A stretch of DNA of 64,000 nucleotides. Source: Pyrenochaeta sp. MPI-SDFR-AT-0127 (Eukaryota; Ascomycota; Dothideomycetes; Pleosporales; Cucurbitariaceae). Where the stretch lies: the NCBI GenBank assembly GCA_020747015.1, contig JAGTJM010000010.1:761770-825769 (forward strand), written 5' to 3'. The notes beneath the pieces were generated by a model that searched no databases, was not told the origin of the DNA, and saw nothing but the letters and a program-made list of their open reading frames with translations. Positions 11,811-23,164 of the stretch are shown piece after piece (position 1 is the first letter of the stretch; each line of letters opens with the position of its first letter). The position numbers were made by a program, and so were the translations under genes.

Positions 11811-13174
11811 ATGGCCGAGTCAGACTTTAGCACGCCTTCATGGCGTCCAATTTCGACAGGTTCAGGAGCTCAAGGTTCAGAGTTGGCTGCCCCGCTCCTC
11901 TCCGCACATGCCCTCCCGTTTCCACAACCTTTCCCACCTATGGCTTACGAGGATCCGTACGCGCCCATCAGCAACAACGCTCCCATGGCTCAACTTCCGG
12001 ATCTGTCAAATGGCCCGTTCAGCAACCAAGCACAAGGGCGTTCACCGTATCCGCTCGATGGCGGCCACCAAATGTACTATTATTCTGCAGCTCCTCGCAT
12101 GTATCCATATGTTCCAGCACATCCAAGGCCACCTCCAGCCTTTAGAAGCGGGCCTACAAATCAGCGTACAGGCTTAGGTGGGCTCCCTGAACCTACCGAC
12201 TGGTATACCAGGACTGAGGCCCCCTTGCTTCGCGGCCCTCAACCTTTCTATCCGACATACCCTCAAGGATACGAAGCTCCTTCATCACCGCCAACAGGGC
12301 CCACTCCGTTTGCACGACAGCAAGACTACACAATGATGCGTTTAAGTACACCCGCACGGTATTCTGGTCAGGACCCATTGCGAGCGCCCCATGGTGCAAC
12401 AATGGATCAGTCTCGTCAGGTTCAGCCTCTCCAGGCTCAGCCGCCTAGTCGGCGAGCGCCACATCAGAGCCACTATCAACCCAACAATCGACCATACGAA
12501 AACGTAGAACGGCGTTCACCCATTTTCCTCAGCACCCAAGGTCGCCGCTCAGATCGAAGTGTCTCTCCACGGACCTCGAATCGCCGAAGTTTCGACAGGT
12601 ACTCGTTTGACCTCTCACAGTCGAGCACGTCGTCTGACGCAGAGGAAGCCGCTGCTCGTGCGCCACCTTCCAACCGTATGAGGCATCGACCAAGGGAGGT
12701 CCGGCCACGATTCGTGGGGCACCACCACCAGCAGTTCGATCCTAACATGGCCACCTCTCGCCAGATCCAGGAGCTAAAGGAAAAACTCCCGCGCCGCCTA
12801 CCGAGTGATCTTCCCAAGGAGACTTCGACAACCTGTGACATATGCCAAAAGGATTATTCACCTAAAAGTGTGCAGCCAGCCGAGGAAGAAGAGGTGGCCA
12901 TAGAGCTGCCTTGTGGCCATGTTTTTGGGGAGTTTTGCATATTTCAATGGGTATGCGATCTATCTTCGGAGCTCTGTTGAATAGTTGCTAACATTGCACT
13001 TAGTTCGACACGTGCAAAGCACACAAAAACAAAGTCACCTGTCCGATGTGTCGAAAGCAACTGGTTGAACCATCGCGATATCACCCAGCGTTGCTGAACG
13101 CTATTTCACGTGGTGGCCAGGCTTTCCAAGAGCTGCTTGCTCACGAGCTGCGAGGCGACTTCTCTCATATGTAA
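11811..13174 (+). CDS. RING-type zinc-finger protein with long disordered N-terminus
   Basis: Two exons, 11811..12950 and 13004..13174, are separated by a 53-nt intron (GTATGC donor, TGCTAAC branch point, TAG acceptor) in phase 0, giving 436 aa. Residues 1-330 are disordered and rich in Pro, Ser, Arg, Gln and Tyr. Residues 342-396 form a RING-like domain: Cys342, Cys345, Cys368, His370, Cys376, Cys393 and Cys396 match the RING spacing, and the intron splits it just after Trp380. The fifth ligand position (373) is Gly rather than Cys or His (motif CGHVFGEFC), a variant I believe occurs in other fungal RING proteins. The likely role is an E3 ubiquitin ligase with substrate unknown; this is inferred from the domain only. 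There is no membrane segment. Confidence 0.85.
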
Positions 13175-13802
13175 ATTTGACTGATGACGAGAGGCACACT
13201 TCTCAGCACTATATGTTACATATAGTACATGCTTAACAAGTTATGAATTGACGGTCTTTCAGCATATATATTCCCGTGGTTCGGCATTAATGCGGCGACA
13301 GCGGGTGGATTTCAAGCTATGATATCATATTTTGGCATGATGGCCTTATCGAGGTCAATCAATGGCGTTGCTGCGGGGGTTTTGGGCTACGGCGTTTTTC
13401 CAAGCGAACACACATTTGTGTTGAATTCTGGGTGGAATTGGCATAATGGAGACTGGGCCTGTAGATGAATAATACCGAGAATAGGACGAGTAACGAAGAC
13501 ATGTTAGCAAATATTACGTTGGTCCAGCTTGTCGCAGCTGGAGAATGGGGACCCACTTAGGAATGTCGGAAATGATTCGTTGCCCGGTGCAGCCCTAGCC
13601 CAAAACACCAAACACCCCGCAGATCAACACAAACTGGTCATCAACTGCATCTTGCATTGTTCTGCAGTTGCCAGATATTCCCACTTACCTTGTAGGTAAT
13701 AACTGGTACTGGTGCTGTTTCTGTCCACTGCTTTGATCCTTTGCCTTTTCCTGGTAGCGACACTTGCTGCCCACGGCCACGCTTTCCTGGGAGCAACGAA
13801 CA
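13175..13802. other. Intergenic, 3' end of RING gene and leader of Dbf2 gene
   Basis: No gene is seen. The sequence directly upstream of the kinase start contains an in-frame alternative ATG at 13764 that would add 13 residues. Confidence 0.4.
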
Positions 13803-15927
13803 ATGAGCAACATGGCGGGCTCGAACAGAGACAGCTTTCAATTACCTGCTCCACCTCCACCACTGCACACCCGTGGCAGCGACATGGACCGCCCAGGCAC
13901 GCCGCAAGAGGCTTTCATCAGCCCGCAACAGACGCCCCAGGGTAGCCCGAGCAAGACTCACCAGCCGCCGGGCGCATTCGATCTGCCGCACGTCTTTGAG
14001 AATGCTATGAGGCTGCTGCCAACCCTCGGATCGCCCTCCAGGACAAAACCTGGATCGCCTACATCGCCCAACAAAGGGACGCTGCAGGCTCAAACCGATG
14101 CAGACTACTCTTCGGCAGACCTCACAACACTTACGCCAGGCAGTCCGACGCGCAAGTCAAACAAGGAGAACACGCCTCCAAGCGCCCGTCCAGCCGTACA
14201 GAAGGAACCCAGCTATCTCACACACGCAGCACAGTCGCGACAAGAGCCATATCGGGCGCGGGACGCAGAGCAGGGCACACGGTACCTCAATGGCCCACAA
14301 CGTCTCTCAGCAGAGGAGTTGGAGAAGGCTAGGAAGCCAGCAGTGAAGCGCCTTGCCAACGTTACTCAGCTGTGTGGGTATTACACTTTGTAGCTTGCTT
14401 TGCCCTTGCTCATAGACGTCCAGATTTCCTCGATTACTATTATGACCTCCTCACATACGTACACACACGTCAAAACCGTCTTTCTCAGTTCAAGGCTCAG
14501 AATCCACCACCACCTGCAACGCCAGATGCAGAGTACAACGATGCTCTTACACAGTACCTTGGCCGTGAGCGCGCCAATCTCCGCAAGCGACGAACACGAC
14601 TGAGGCAGGGTGACTTTCAAATCCTTACACAGGTCGGTCAAGGAGGCTATGGCCAGGTGTATCTGGCTCAGAAGAAGGACACGAAGGAAGTTTGTGCCTT
14701 GAAAGTCATGAGCAAGAAGCTGTTGTTCAAGCTTGATGAGGTTCGCCACGTCTTGACGGAGCGTGATATTCTGACTACAGCAAAGAGCGAGTGGCTGGTT
14801 CGACTGCTGTACGCATTCCAGGACGATAAGAGCATATATCTTGCCATGGTATGTCTATTCATTTCAATCTGTTACCGCTGAACTGACAATGCTAGGAATA
14901 CGTTCCAGGAGGCGACTTCCGCACCCTGCTCAATAACACCGGTGTCCTGCACAATCGACATGCACGCTTCTACATTGCCGAAATGTTCTCATGTGTTGAT
15001 TCGCTCCATCAACTCGGGTATATTCACCGCGATTTGAAGCCAGAGAACTTCTTGATCGACAGCACAGGGCACGTAAAGTTGACCGACTTTGGTTTGGCAG
15101 CAGGTATCCTTGCTCCTGCGAAAATTGAGTCAATGCGCATCAAACTGGAGTCTGTTAGCGATGTCATCTCACCATTTGGCCGCCCCATCGAAGAGCGGTC
15201 CGCAGCCCAGCGGCGGGACAATTACCGGTCCCTCCGAGAGCGCGACGTCAACTACGCAAAGAGTATTGTAGGAAGCCCAGATTACATGGCCCCAGAGGTC
15301 TTGAAAGGCGACGAATATGACTTTACTGTTGACTATTGGAGTTTGGGGTGCATGTTGTTCGAGGCCCTGGCTGGATATCCACCATTTGCCGGTGCTACAG
15401 TCGATGAGACCTGGCAAAATTTGAAGCAGTGGAAGAAAGTTCTGCGCAAACCCGTCTATGAAGACCCCTCATACTTTCTCTCGAAACGTACCTGGGATCT
15501 CATCACACGACTAGTTGCATCGAAAACCACTCGCTTCCGTGGCATCTCCGAGATTCATGCACATCAATACTTCGCGGAGGTAGACTGGACAAAGCTGAGG
15601 GAGAACAAGGCACCTTTCGTCCCAGAGCTAGACAGCGAAACCGATGCTGGGTATTTTGATGACTTTGGCAATGAAGCGGATATGGCCAAATACAAGGAGG
15701 TCCACGAGAAACAGGCTGCGCTAGAAGCCATGCAAGATCGACATGACCCGATGAACAAGGGTCTGTTTGTTGGATGTAAGTGCAACCTTATCTTGCGCTT
15801 GAGTCATGCTGCTAACAATATGATAGTTACCTTCAGACACAAGAAGACAGCCGACGAGAATGGCAAGCCATCGAGTCCCAGGAAAGCAATGCCTACCGTC
15901 GACGAAAGCTTCGGAACTATCTTCTAG
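13803..15927 (+). CDS. dbf2: Dbf2/SidB-family NDR (AGC-group) serine/threonine kinase
   Basis: The NDR kinase at the end of the mitotic exit/septation initiation network, acting with a Mob1 partner at spindle poles and the septum. Exons are 13803..14373, 14424..14848, 14896..15775 and 15827..15927, giving about 658 aa. Residues 1-185 are disordered and rich in SP/TP sites. Next comes the N-terminal regulatory helix region (FLDYYYDLLTYVHTRQNR) expected to bind Mob1. The kinase domain has the glycine loop GQGGYGQV (about 261-268), ALKVMSKK, HRDLKPEN (376-383), DFG (396) and an activation segment GSPDYMAPE (about 457), with the usual NDR insert between DFG and APE. The C-terminal hydrophobic motif FTFR has Thr627 as the probable regulatory phosphosite. 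The first splice is slightly uncertain: a GTGTGG donor at 14372 with an acceptor at 14415 is also in frame, but the chosen pair gives a family-like QLYFLDYY junction. Confidence 0.92.
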
Positions 15928-16424
15928 GGACCTTCATATCACCTCTCGAGTCACACAGCACCGGTTGCGTTGGCTCTGTTCCTGCCATTCTTTCGCCCAT
16001 GCTCGGGTATCATTTGAAGCATATGACGTTTGTGGGTTTGTCACGAGTAATGATGGAGATTCACGTAGCAATGGCCTCTAGTTCCATGGCATCATGTTTT
16101 CATCTTGCATGGTCTTAGTAGAATCGGCGTTCTGTAGGTGGCCTAAGCATTCTTCAAGGACTCCATAAGGGCGCGTTGTACGCCTTCGTGAACGCTGCGT
16201 GTATTAGTAAAAATGAAATGCAGGTGCTTCACGAAACTTCTCTGTCAACACATACTAGCGATGAGTTGCACTGATTCTGTCTGGTGCTAGACTCTCTCAT
16301 CACTATCGGCCTTGTCGCGCTGTCACCTGACTGCGCTTTTGCCCGTGCACTTTCACGCTAATTGACCGTCCGCAACTCCCCTCCAGGCAGTGCGTTCTCG
16401 ACGTTGACCGTACACATCGCGACG
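15928..16424. other. Intergenic between Dbf2 kinase and Smc5 genes
   Basis: Tandem genes, with no further gene seen. An in-frame ATG at 16362 could extend Smc5 by 21 residues, but the ATG at 16425 begins a basic MPG-type N-terminus and is preferred. Confidence 0.4.
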
Positions 16425-19400
16425 ATGCCCGGTATCCTCCAAAAGGGTCGCAAGCGGCTGCCGCTTGCCGTCAGCGATGATGAAGACGGACAGTCCGACT
16501 ACCCCTCCTCCGTTTCTGGAGGGAGTAAACGCGCCCGACACACCCGCGACGCGACCGATAGTCCCATCCCGTCAAACGGCCACCAGCGTAATCACCTGCG
16601 CACGCAAGATGGTCGCGCAAACGGCGCAGATTCATACATGGACGATATTTTCCAGTCGGGCTCACTTGTGAGAGTCAAACTTAAGAACTTTGTGACGTAC
16701 ACGGCTGCAGAGTTCCACCTAGGACCTAGCCTGAACATGATAATTGGTCCAAATGGAACAGGGAAGAGTACACTTGTCTGTGCCATCTGTCTGGGGCTGG
16801 GATGGGGTAGCGAGCACCTGGGTAGGGCCAAAGAGCTTGGTCAATTTGTCAAACATGGAGCCGCGGAAGCCGAAATCGAGATAGAGCTTGCGGCCGGCCC
16901 AGGCAATGGAAGGAATCCAATCATACAGCGTTTTATTCGCAAGGAAGACAATAAATCACACTTTCTGCTCAATGGAAAGCGTGCTACTCAGAGCGCCGTC
17001 ACAACTATGGCCAGAGGGTACTCGATTCAGATTGATAACCTGTGTCAATTTCTGCCTCAGGACAGAGTTGTGGAATTCGCGAAGATGACTGATGTCGATC
17101 GGTTGAGAGAGACGCAGCGCGCTGCAGCCCCCCCTCACATGGTGGAGTGGCATGATCAGCTAAAAGTACTCCGTACAGAGGAGAAGGGGCTTGAGACGAA
17201 GCAGCAGAACGAGAAAGCCCATCTGGAGAGATTGGAAAAGCAGCAAAACTCAACCAGGGCCGATGTCGAGCGTTGGCATCAGCGCGAGGGCTTGTTGCAG
17301 AAATCAAAGTGCTTGAAGAAAGTTAAGCCCATTATCGAAATCCGCTTGCGCAAAAACGAGCTCAGCCAAGCAAAAGAGGACCTGCGCAATGCTAGACGAG
17401 AGCTCGATCATATCAATGCGGACGTAGAGCCGGTGCGCTTGGCTCAGGAGGAGATAGAAACGTATCGGAATCAAGTTGAGCAGGTCGTGAAGCTTCGCCG
17501 GAACCGCGTTGAGATGATCAAAACGCAAGCTGACAAACTTTTAACGAAGATTGATAAAGAAAAACAGTCCATCTTGGACTCTGCAGATGAAGTCAAGGGT
17601 GAGGTGAGCTCCAAGAAGGGACGTGAGCAGGATATAAACCGCATCGACGCCGCTATCAAAGGGCTACAACGCCAGCGACAAGATCAGCCCTTGCAATACG
17701 ACGCAAGTGCCTATGATCAGCGCAAGGCGGAATTTCGTTCACAGTTTTCCGCTGCCTCAAATGGCCTTGTGGAGGTTGAGGCCACATACAACGGTCTGCG
17801 TTCCAGAGGACACGATCTGAATCAAGAGAACAAGGATGCACTGAAAAAGCTAGCGGAGCTTGATACTCAAGGCGGCAAGCAAGCAAGTGTCTTGACGAAC
17901 ACATCCCGCGATACGGCGGATGCATGGGAGTGGTTTCAGAAAAACGTGGACAAATTATCTCTACAAGGCGAAGTTTATGGACCTCCGATTCTAACTTGTA
18001 CGATACCGGACTCGCGGTATGCACAGGCTGTTGAGAGCCAGATGAGGAGAGGCGACGTACTTGCAATTACCTGTACGAGCGGAGCAGACTCCAAGCTCTT
18101 ATCAGAAAAGTTCTTGGCCAAACAGCAAAACGGTGGTCTTGGGCTCCACGACATCTTTCTTCGAACTTCATCGAAGCCTTTTTCTGCTTATCAGCCTCCT
18201 GTGGCCAAAGAGCATCTAGGTAGATTCGGTTTCGAAGGCTACGTGGTCGACTACATTCAAGGGCCTGAAGTTGTGCTTGCGATGCTCTGCGACAACGCGA
18301 GACTGAGCCGAGTTGCGTTTGCGTCAAAACCCATCTCCGATGAACAGCACAACCTCGTGTCAAATAGCCCTATTCAGACATGGGTCAGTGGTAAGGACAT
18401 TTACAAGATTACGACGCGTAGAGAATATAGTGCGTCGTCTACCGCTGTTACGCAGCTTCGAAAGGCTCAATGGTTTGTTGATCAGCCGGTCAACACAGAG
18501 GATAAGCGGAAGCTCGACGAACAAATTCAACGCATTAGGCGGGATGGAGCCGAGCTGAAAGAACAGATTGAGGGCATTAAAGTTGAGATGGCGGATCTAA
18601 AACAGCGGAGGGATGAAGCAAAACAGCAGAGGGTAAGTGAACTACCAATGACTGGAGTATCGATTCTGATATGGTATTAGGACGAAGTGCAAGCGGAACA
18701 AAGTCGCATGCAGAAGGCAATCGCTGAGTGGGCCGCTCTCCCTGGCAAAATTGGTAGGTGTATTCAGCCAGTGCACGGCGTCATGAAAACTAACGGTACT
18801 TAGCTCAAAAAGAGGCTCAGAGGGACCTTTGTATTCAAAAAAATGCAGAGACCAATAGCCGCATACGAGCCATCAAAGCCAAGTCACGGGAGATGTCACT
18901 TAGACTTGTTGCGTCAACACTCGAATATGCTGTGAGTGCTCATTTTGTGTTGAGCTGCGCCGTGCTGATTCTTTGTAGAAAGCTGTGACACAACTACGCA
19001 CCTTCCATGAATCGCTCGTGGAAGCTGAGATCCGGCTCATCGAGGCCAAGTCCGAATTCAATGCACTCAGGAACGAGAATAGTGAGATCCTCGAAAGACA
19101 GCAGAAGAAGCAAGCCGAGATACAGCAGCTTGATCAGCGCAATCGATCCCTTCGGCTTGAATATGAGCGCATGGTGAAGAATACACAGCAAGATATCGCA
19201 AGCTTGACAGAAGAAGAGCGAACAATTATCGTAGAGTACCGCGAGCTTCCTTCTCTAGAAGCTCTCGAGCAAGAAGTCCAGGCTGTCAGCGCTCGGCTTG
19301 ACATGATGGCTGAGGGTAACCCTGGAGCGATCAGAGCGTACGAGAAGCGCGAAGATGAGATCAACAAGACTCGAGAAAAACTAGGACAGTGCTCTGCGTC

Positions 19401-20038
19401 TCTGGACGAAACAAAGCAGAACATTGTGGAGATTCGTCAGCAATGGGAGCCTGAACTAGATGCGCTTATTGCCAAGATTAGTGATGCGTTTGCGCACAAT
19501 TTTCAGCAGATTGGGTGTGCTGGAGAGGTCGCGGTGTACAAAGATGAGGAGGACTTTGACCACTGGTCTATCCAGATCTCCGTCCGCTTCCGGTATGCCC
19601 TCTTTATTATTACAGCCCTTTTACATGCAGATCAACTGACATTTTATTAGTGAAGGTGAAGCCCTCTCAATCCTAAATTCACATCGCCAATCCGGTGGTG
19701 AGCGCGCTGTATCAACAATCTTCTACCTTATGGCGCTCCAGGACCTTGCACAATCACCCTTCCGTGTCGTCGACGAAATCAACCAAGGTATGGATCCGCG
19801 CAACGAGCGCATGGTGCACGAACGTATGGTGGACATTGCCTGCCAGGAGCGCACAAGTCAATACTTCCTTGTTACCCCGAAACTGTTGAGTGGCTTGAAG
19901 TTCCATCCGAAGATGAAGGTTCACATCATCAACAGTGGTGAGCATATTCCGGACGTGAAGACTGTGCAGGGCGGGTGGGATCTGAAGAATATGGCGAGAG
20001 TAGCGCTGCGGAGTAGGAAAGGAATCGAGGCTGCATGA
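16425..20038 (+). CDS. smc5: Smc5, SMC5-SMC6 complex ATPase
   Basis: Structural maintenance of chromosomes protein of the Smc5/6 DNA-repair complex. Exons are 16425..18632, 18681..18753, 18804..18931, 18979..19592 and 19651..20038, all joining in frame with introns of 47-58 nt, giving 1136 aa, typical of the family. The order is a basic, acidic-patch N-tail (about 1-75), a head domain with Walker A GPNGTGKST (from about 108), a coiled coil (about 240-480, with Glu/Lys/Gln heptads), a hinge (about 490-660, starting around GEVYGPPILTCTIPDSRYA), a return coiled coil, and a C-terminal head with the ABC signature SGGERAVST (from about 1022) and Walker B region RVVDEINQGMD. The motif GSLVRVKLKNFVTYT before Walker A is diagnostic of Smc5. 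Four introns cluster in the second coiled coil and C-terminal head. Confidence 0.95.
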
Positions 20039-20925
20039 GCACAGTAGCATGTAATGAATAGAAGCACTAGTATGGAGCGTCGGCGTTTGGAGTTCGGTCC
20101 CGCTGTTGCGGTCCACGATACGAGCATGATTTGATGGGGTTAAGGGTTACGCAAGGCTGGCAAAGCCCACTTTTGTGGACGCGACCGGATACCAGGAGCG
20201 AATGGAGTAGGTTGGTCCATGTCCAACATCAGATTCCATTGACTGCGACTCCTTAAGATATCCATTTCGCTTTACAGGACTAATCGTCCTACCTATCAAT
20301 ATTGTATACATGTTTCGGCAGATACCCAACCGCTTCACTATCGAGCCGAAGTCAAACTGCAGTCACACGGAAACGTCTCCAGAAACGAATTGAGTGCGGA
20401 TTGTCGTGATGGTGGTAGCACGTTCAAATATACGGCATCCAGCACGTCTGTCCTGGCATGGGATTGTTCCTATCCTATCACTGCTAAATATGTCATCTCA
20501 TACCGATCGTATTGCGTCTCACGACTAACATGTTTGCCTTCCCGGCGTGCCACGCAGACTATAATTTCACCTATTTTTGTGCAGCGCAAACGCAAATACC
20601 GTGTGTTCGCTTCTCTGGATCGACGGGATCGAGAAAAAAAGAAGAGCTATTCGCTCAGGTAAATGAGAACATACTGGAGTCGCGGACGCGGAAGCAGTAT
20701 CCGATGTATCTTCGTGCAGAAAGGTATGGTGTGATTGACAGACACGTTCACTGATGTAACCCGCCGCTACCTGTGAGTTTACTGCAGGCTTCTTTGGGAA
20801 GGATGTACATGGTACATAACTGTTAAACTGGAGGTTTTGAAATACTTCGTGCCTTATTTCTTCCTACCCCCAGCATAGTAAGGTTTCTTGATCTTAATCT
20901 TGGTGTTGGACCATTCAAAGGTATC
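20039..20925. other. Intergenic, 3' of Smc5
   Basis: No gene is recognised. Short frames on both strands have no family features. A pyrimidine-rich tract just upstream of 20926 may be part of the next gene's leader. Confidence 0.35.
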
Positions 20926-21774
20926 ATGATGTTTGTACCTCTTTTCTTCTCCTTCCCCGTCCTCTTCGCCTTTCCGACAACACAACCACCCAGCTTAAAC
21001 GATGATGTCCTGATCGAACAATGGCACATACCACGCCTTGATATGCATGTTTTTTCCTTGGGCATCGGCATCCCTCGAAACCCTCCGTGGCCAGATAGCG
21101 CGCGCTTCAACTCAACCATCGACTTTGATGCCATCATGCCTGATCATATCGTGGATGATGATGGCTCACCACGGGGCAACGTCACAGTGAACTGCCAGGC
21201 GTCTTTCAAGAACGGCGCGCTTCCAGAAGTATCTATAGAGTGCACAGGAGGGCCCGAGGACGAAGTGGTGTGGTTCAGTATGACGCCGTACACAGATCTG
21301 GGAGGCAATCGGCGCCCGGAACTGAGTTTTGTGCTGGACATGGTTCGTTTCGACATGAAGGATCGTCAATCGTACGTCAACCCATCTCTCTGCCATGTAT
21401 TTGAGTGTCCGAATCTGCCCGTCTTTAAAGCATGAAAGTGTGTATCATGTTGACCGCATAGGCCTTCTTACTTCTCAGGTGGCGTACCCATCACGGCCAA
21501 CAACGCAGCCAACGAACCCTCATCGTATCTGACTTGCCTCGAGGGCCCGCCGTACGATGGTCTAAGGTGCAGGATTAAAAGCTACATGAGTGTTCAAAAT
21601 GAACTTGTTATCAGTGCCAAAGCCTTGCCCCTGTCCGAGGAGGACGCAGAGGCAATAGCTCTGATGGCTACAACGGGCATAAATCGAGGTCAGCCACCAT
21701 GCCCCTTTCAGCACCAGACGCAGCTGTGTTTACCTGGTCACCCCCTAGCTCCAAAGTTTTGCTGGTGTATATGA
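20926..21774 (+). CDS. Candidate small secreted protein of unknown function
   Basis: I do not recognise the family. Exons 20926..21371 and 21462..21774 join in frame across a 90-nt intron (GTACGT donor, TAG acceptor), giving about 252 aa. The first 16 residues (MMFVPLFFSFPVLFAF) form a hydrophobic core typical of a signal peptide, followed by a mature domain with N-glycosylation sequons (NST, NVT) and at least two cysteines before the splice. The C-terminal third is Cys/Pro-rich and ends in CWCI. The 3' end is uncertain: a weak GTCAGC donor at about 21686 with an acceptor at about 21808 would replace the last residues with a different Cys-rich tail. There is no membrane segment after the signal, so secretion is plausible. 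It begins a block rich in secreted and membrane-protein genes. Confidence 0.6.
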
Positions 21775-22390
21775 TTGTTCAGAATTAATTGCTGATGATG
21801 GGTGCAGGATCTCCGCGGTACGGCCCTTTGTGCTGGTCGCAGTGCCTCTATTTATTCCCCATGCCACTTTGTCCTTGTCCCTGTCCTTGTAACATTAAAT
21901 ACCCCTGAGTGGACGTGTTGTTGTTATTCTTTCTTGATGTTATTCCCTTCGTTTTATTCCGCGCTCAGTGTGAAAGCTAGCGTGTCGCACTGCAGATGTC
22001 GTGCGCGTTGGTGGCGGGTTTCAAGGTGCATCACAACAACGCTTTTCATGGTTCGAACTTTGGAACTTAAGCTGGCATTCTGTGCACTCGTTTCTTAGAT
22101 GATGCGTGGTTTTTGTCACTAATTCGAAATATCCCTCGCATTATACTGAAGTCTTGGTTAGCTTTTCTGTTGCAGCCATCAAAGTTTGTACCACCACGGC
22201 TGCAAGACCCAACCCATGAACTTTGCAGATCCAACGCGATAGAGACACAGCAGATACACCACGTTATGCATAACAACCCCATTATGGTTTGTTTGTCTAT
22301 GGCCGCGACACATAAGTCGAGATCACTACTTCCGCCCTCATTGGTGATCATTTTCTACTGTTTCTCCACCACACGTTCACGCACTTCAAT
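21775..22390. other. Intergenic between secreted-protein and membrane-protein genes
   Basis: No gene is seen apart from the possible alternative 3' exon of the preceding gene (about 21809-21907), which would encode a Cys-rich tail. A simple CCTTGTCC-like repeat is at about 21867-21890. Confidence 0.35.
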
Positions 22391-23164
22391 ATGAGACTGT
22401 CGACCTTTGTTGCAATGCTATTTTCAAACAGTGTCTGGGCTATGTATGGCATCGGCGTAGCTCCTCGAACACCTCAGGAGACGATTTGTGTGGTGAGTTC
22501 TTCGCGACTTTGTATCTCTAGAAATTGGGCACTAATGTGGGAGATGTAGAGCTGTACATTCGTGATTGGGAACTCCACGACTGTGCTTCGATCTCAACCT
22601 TCGCCATTTGAGACCCCTCTACCTGTGTCGCGAGAAGATATTTCCATCACGCCTTCGTTCTCCACTTCACTTCCTCAGCCCACAACAAAGACTGCGACTT
22701 CTCCAACCAACACAATCCATTATACAGATAACACACTCAATGGCGCTCCCAAGCCAGAGACTCTATCGACTGACTTTGCCGCCTTGAGCACCGCGGCAAA
22801 GGCAGGTATCATCACGGGTGTCTCCATTTTCTTCCTCATCATATTCCTTATCCTTTTCGAGCTCGGTTACATGCGCCGAAAGCGGCGCGAACGCGCACTA
22901 CAACGGGCTATCGAAGAAGTCGAACGTGGAGATATTGAAATGCACAAGAGTGGCAGCAGTGAGGGGAGTGAGAGCAAGGAAAACATGGTTCTCGAGAGTA
23001 GAGTAGAAATTGTTGTTGATGAGGAGAGTGATGTGGAGGAGGATGAAGATGGGTGGGAGGCGGATGGCGAGTGGGATGATGGGTTTGATGATAGAGAGGT
23101 AGGTGTGGACAGAGGTAGGGAGAGGGGGAGATGTGCGATGAGCTTGCCGAGGAGGGAGTACTGA
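22391..23164 (+). CDS. Single-pass membrane protein with signal peptide and acidic tail
   Basis: I do not recognise this gene. Exons 22391..22492 and 22550..23164 join in phase 0 across a 57-nt intron (GTGAGT donor, ACTAATG branch point, TAG acceptor), giving 238 aa. Residues 1-17 (MRLSTFVAMLFSNSVWA) look like a signal peptide. Residues 35-110 are a Ser/Thr/Pro-rich ectodomain suited to O-mannosylation, residues 119-141 are one membrane segment (GIITGVSIFFLIIFLILFE), followed by a basic stop-transfer cluster (MRRKRRER) and a cytosolic tail of alternating acidic runs. The layout resembles fungal Mid2/Wsc-like surface sensors, but no WSC cysteine domain is present, so that role is only a guess. 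Confidence 0.7.
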
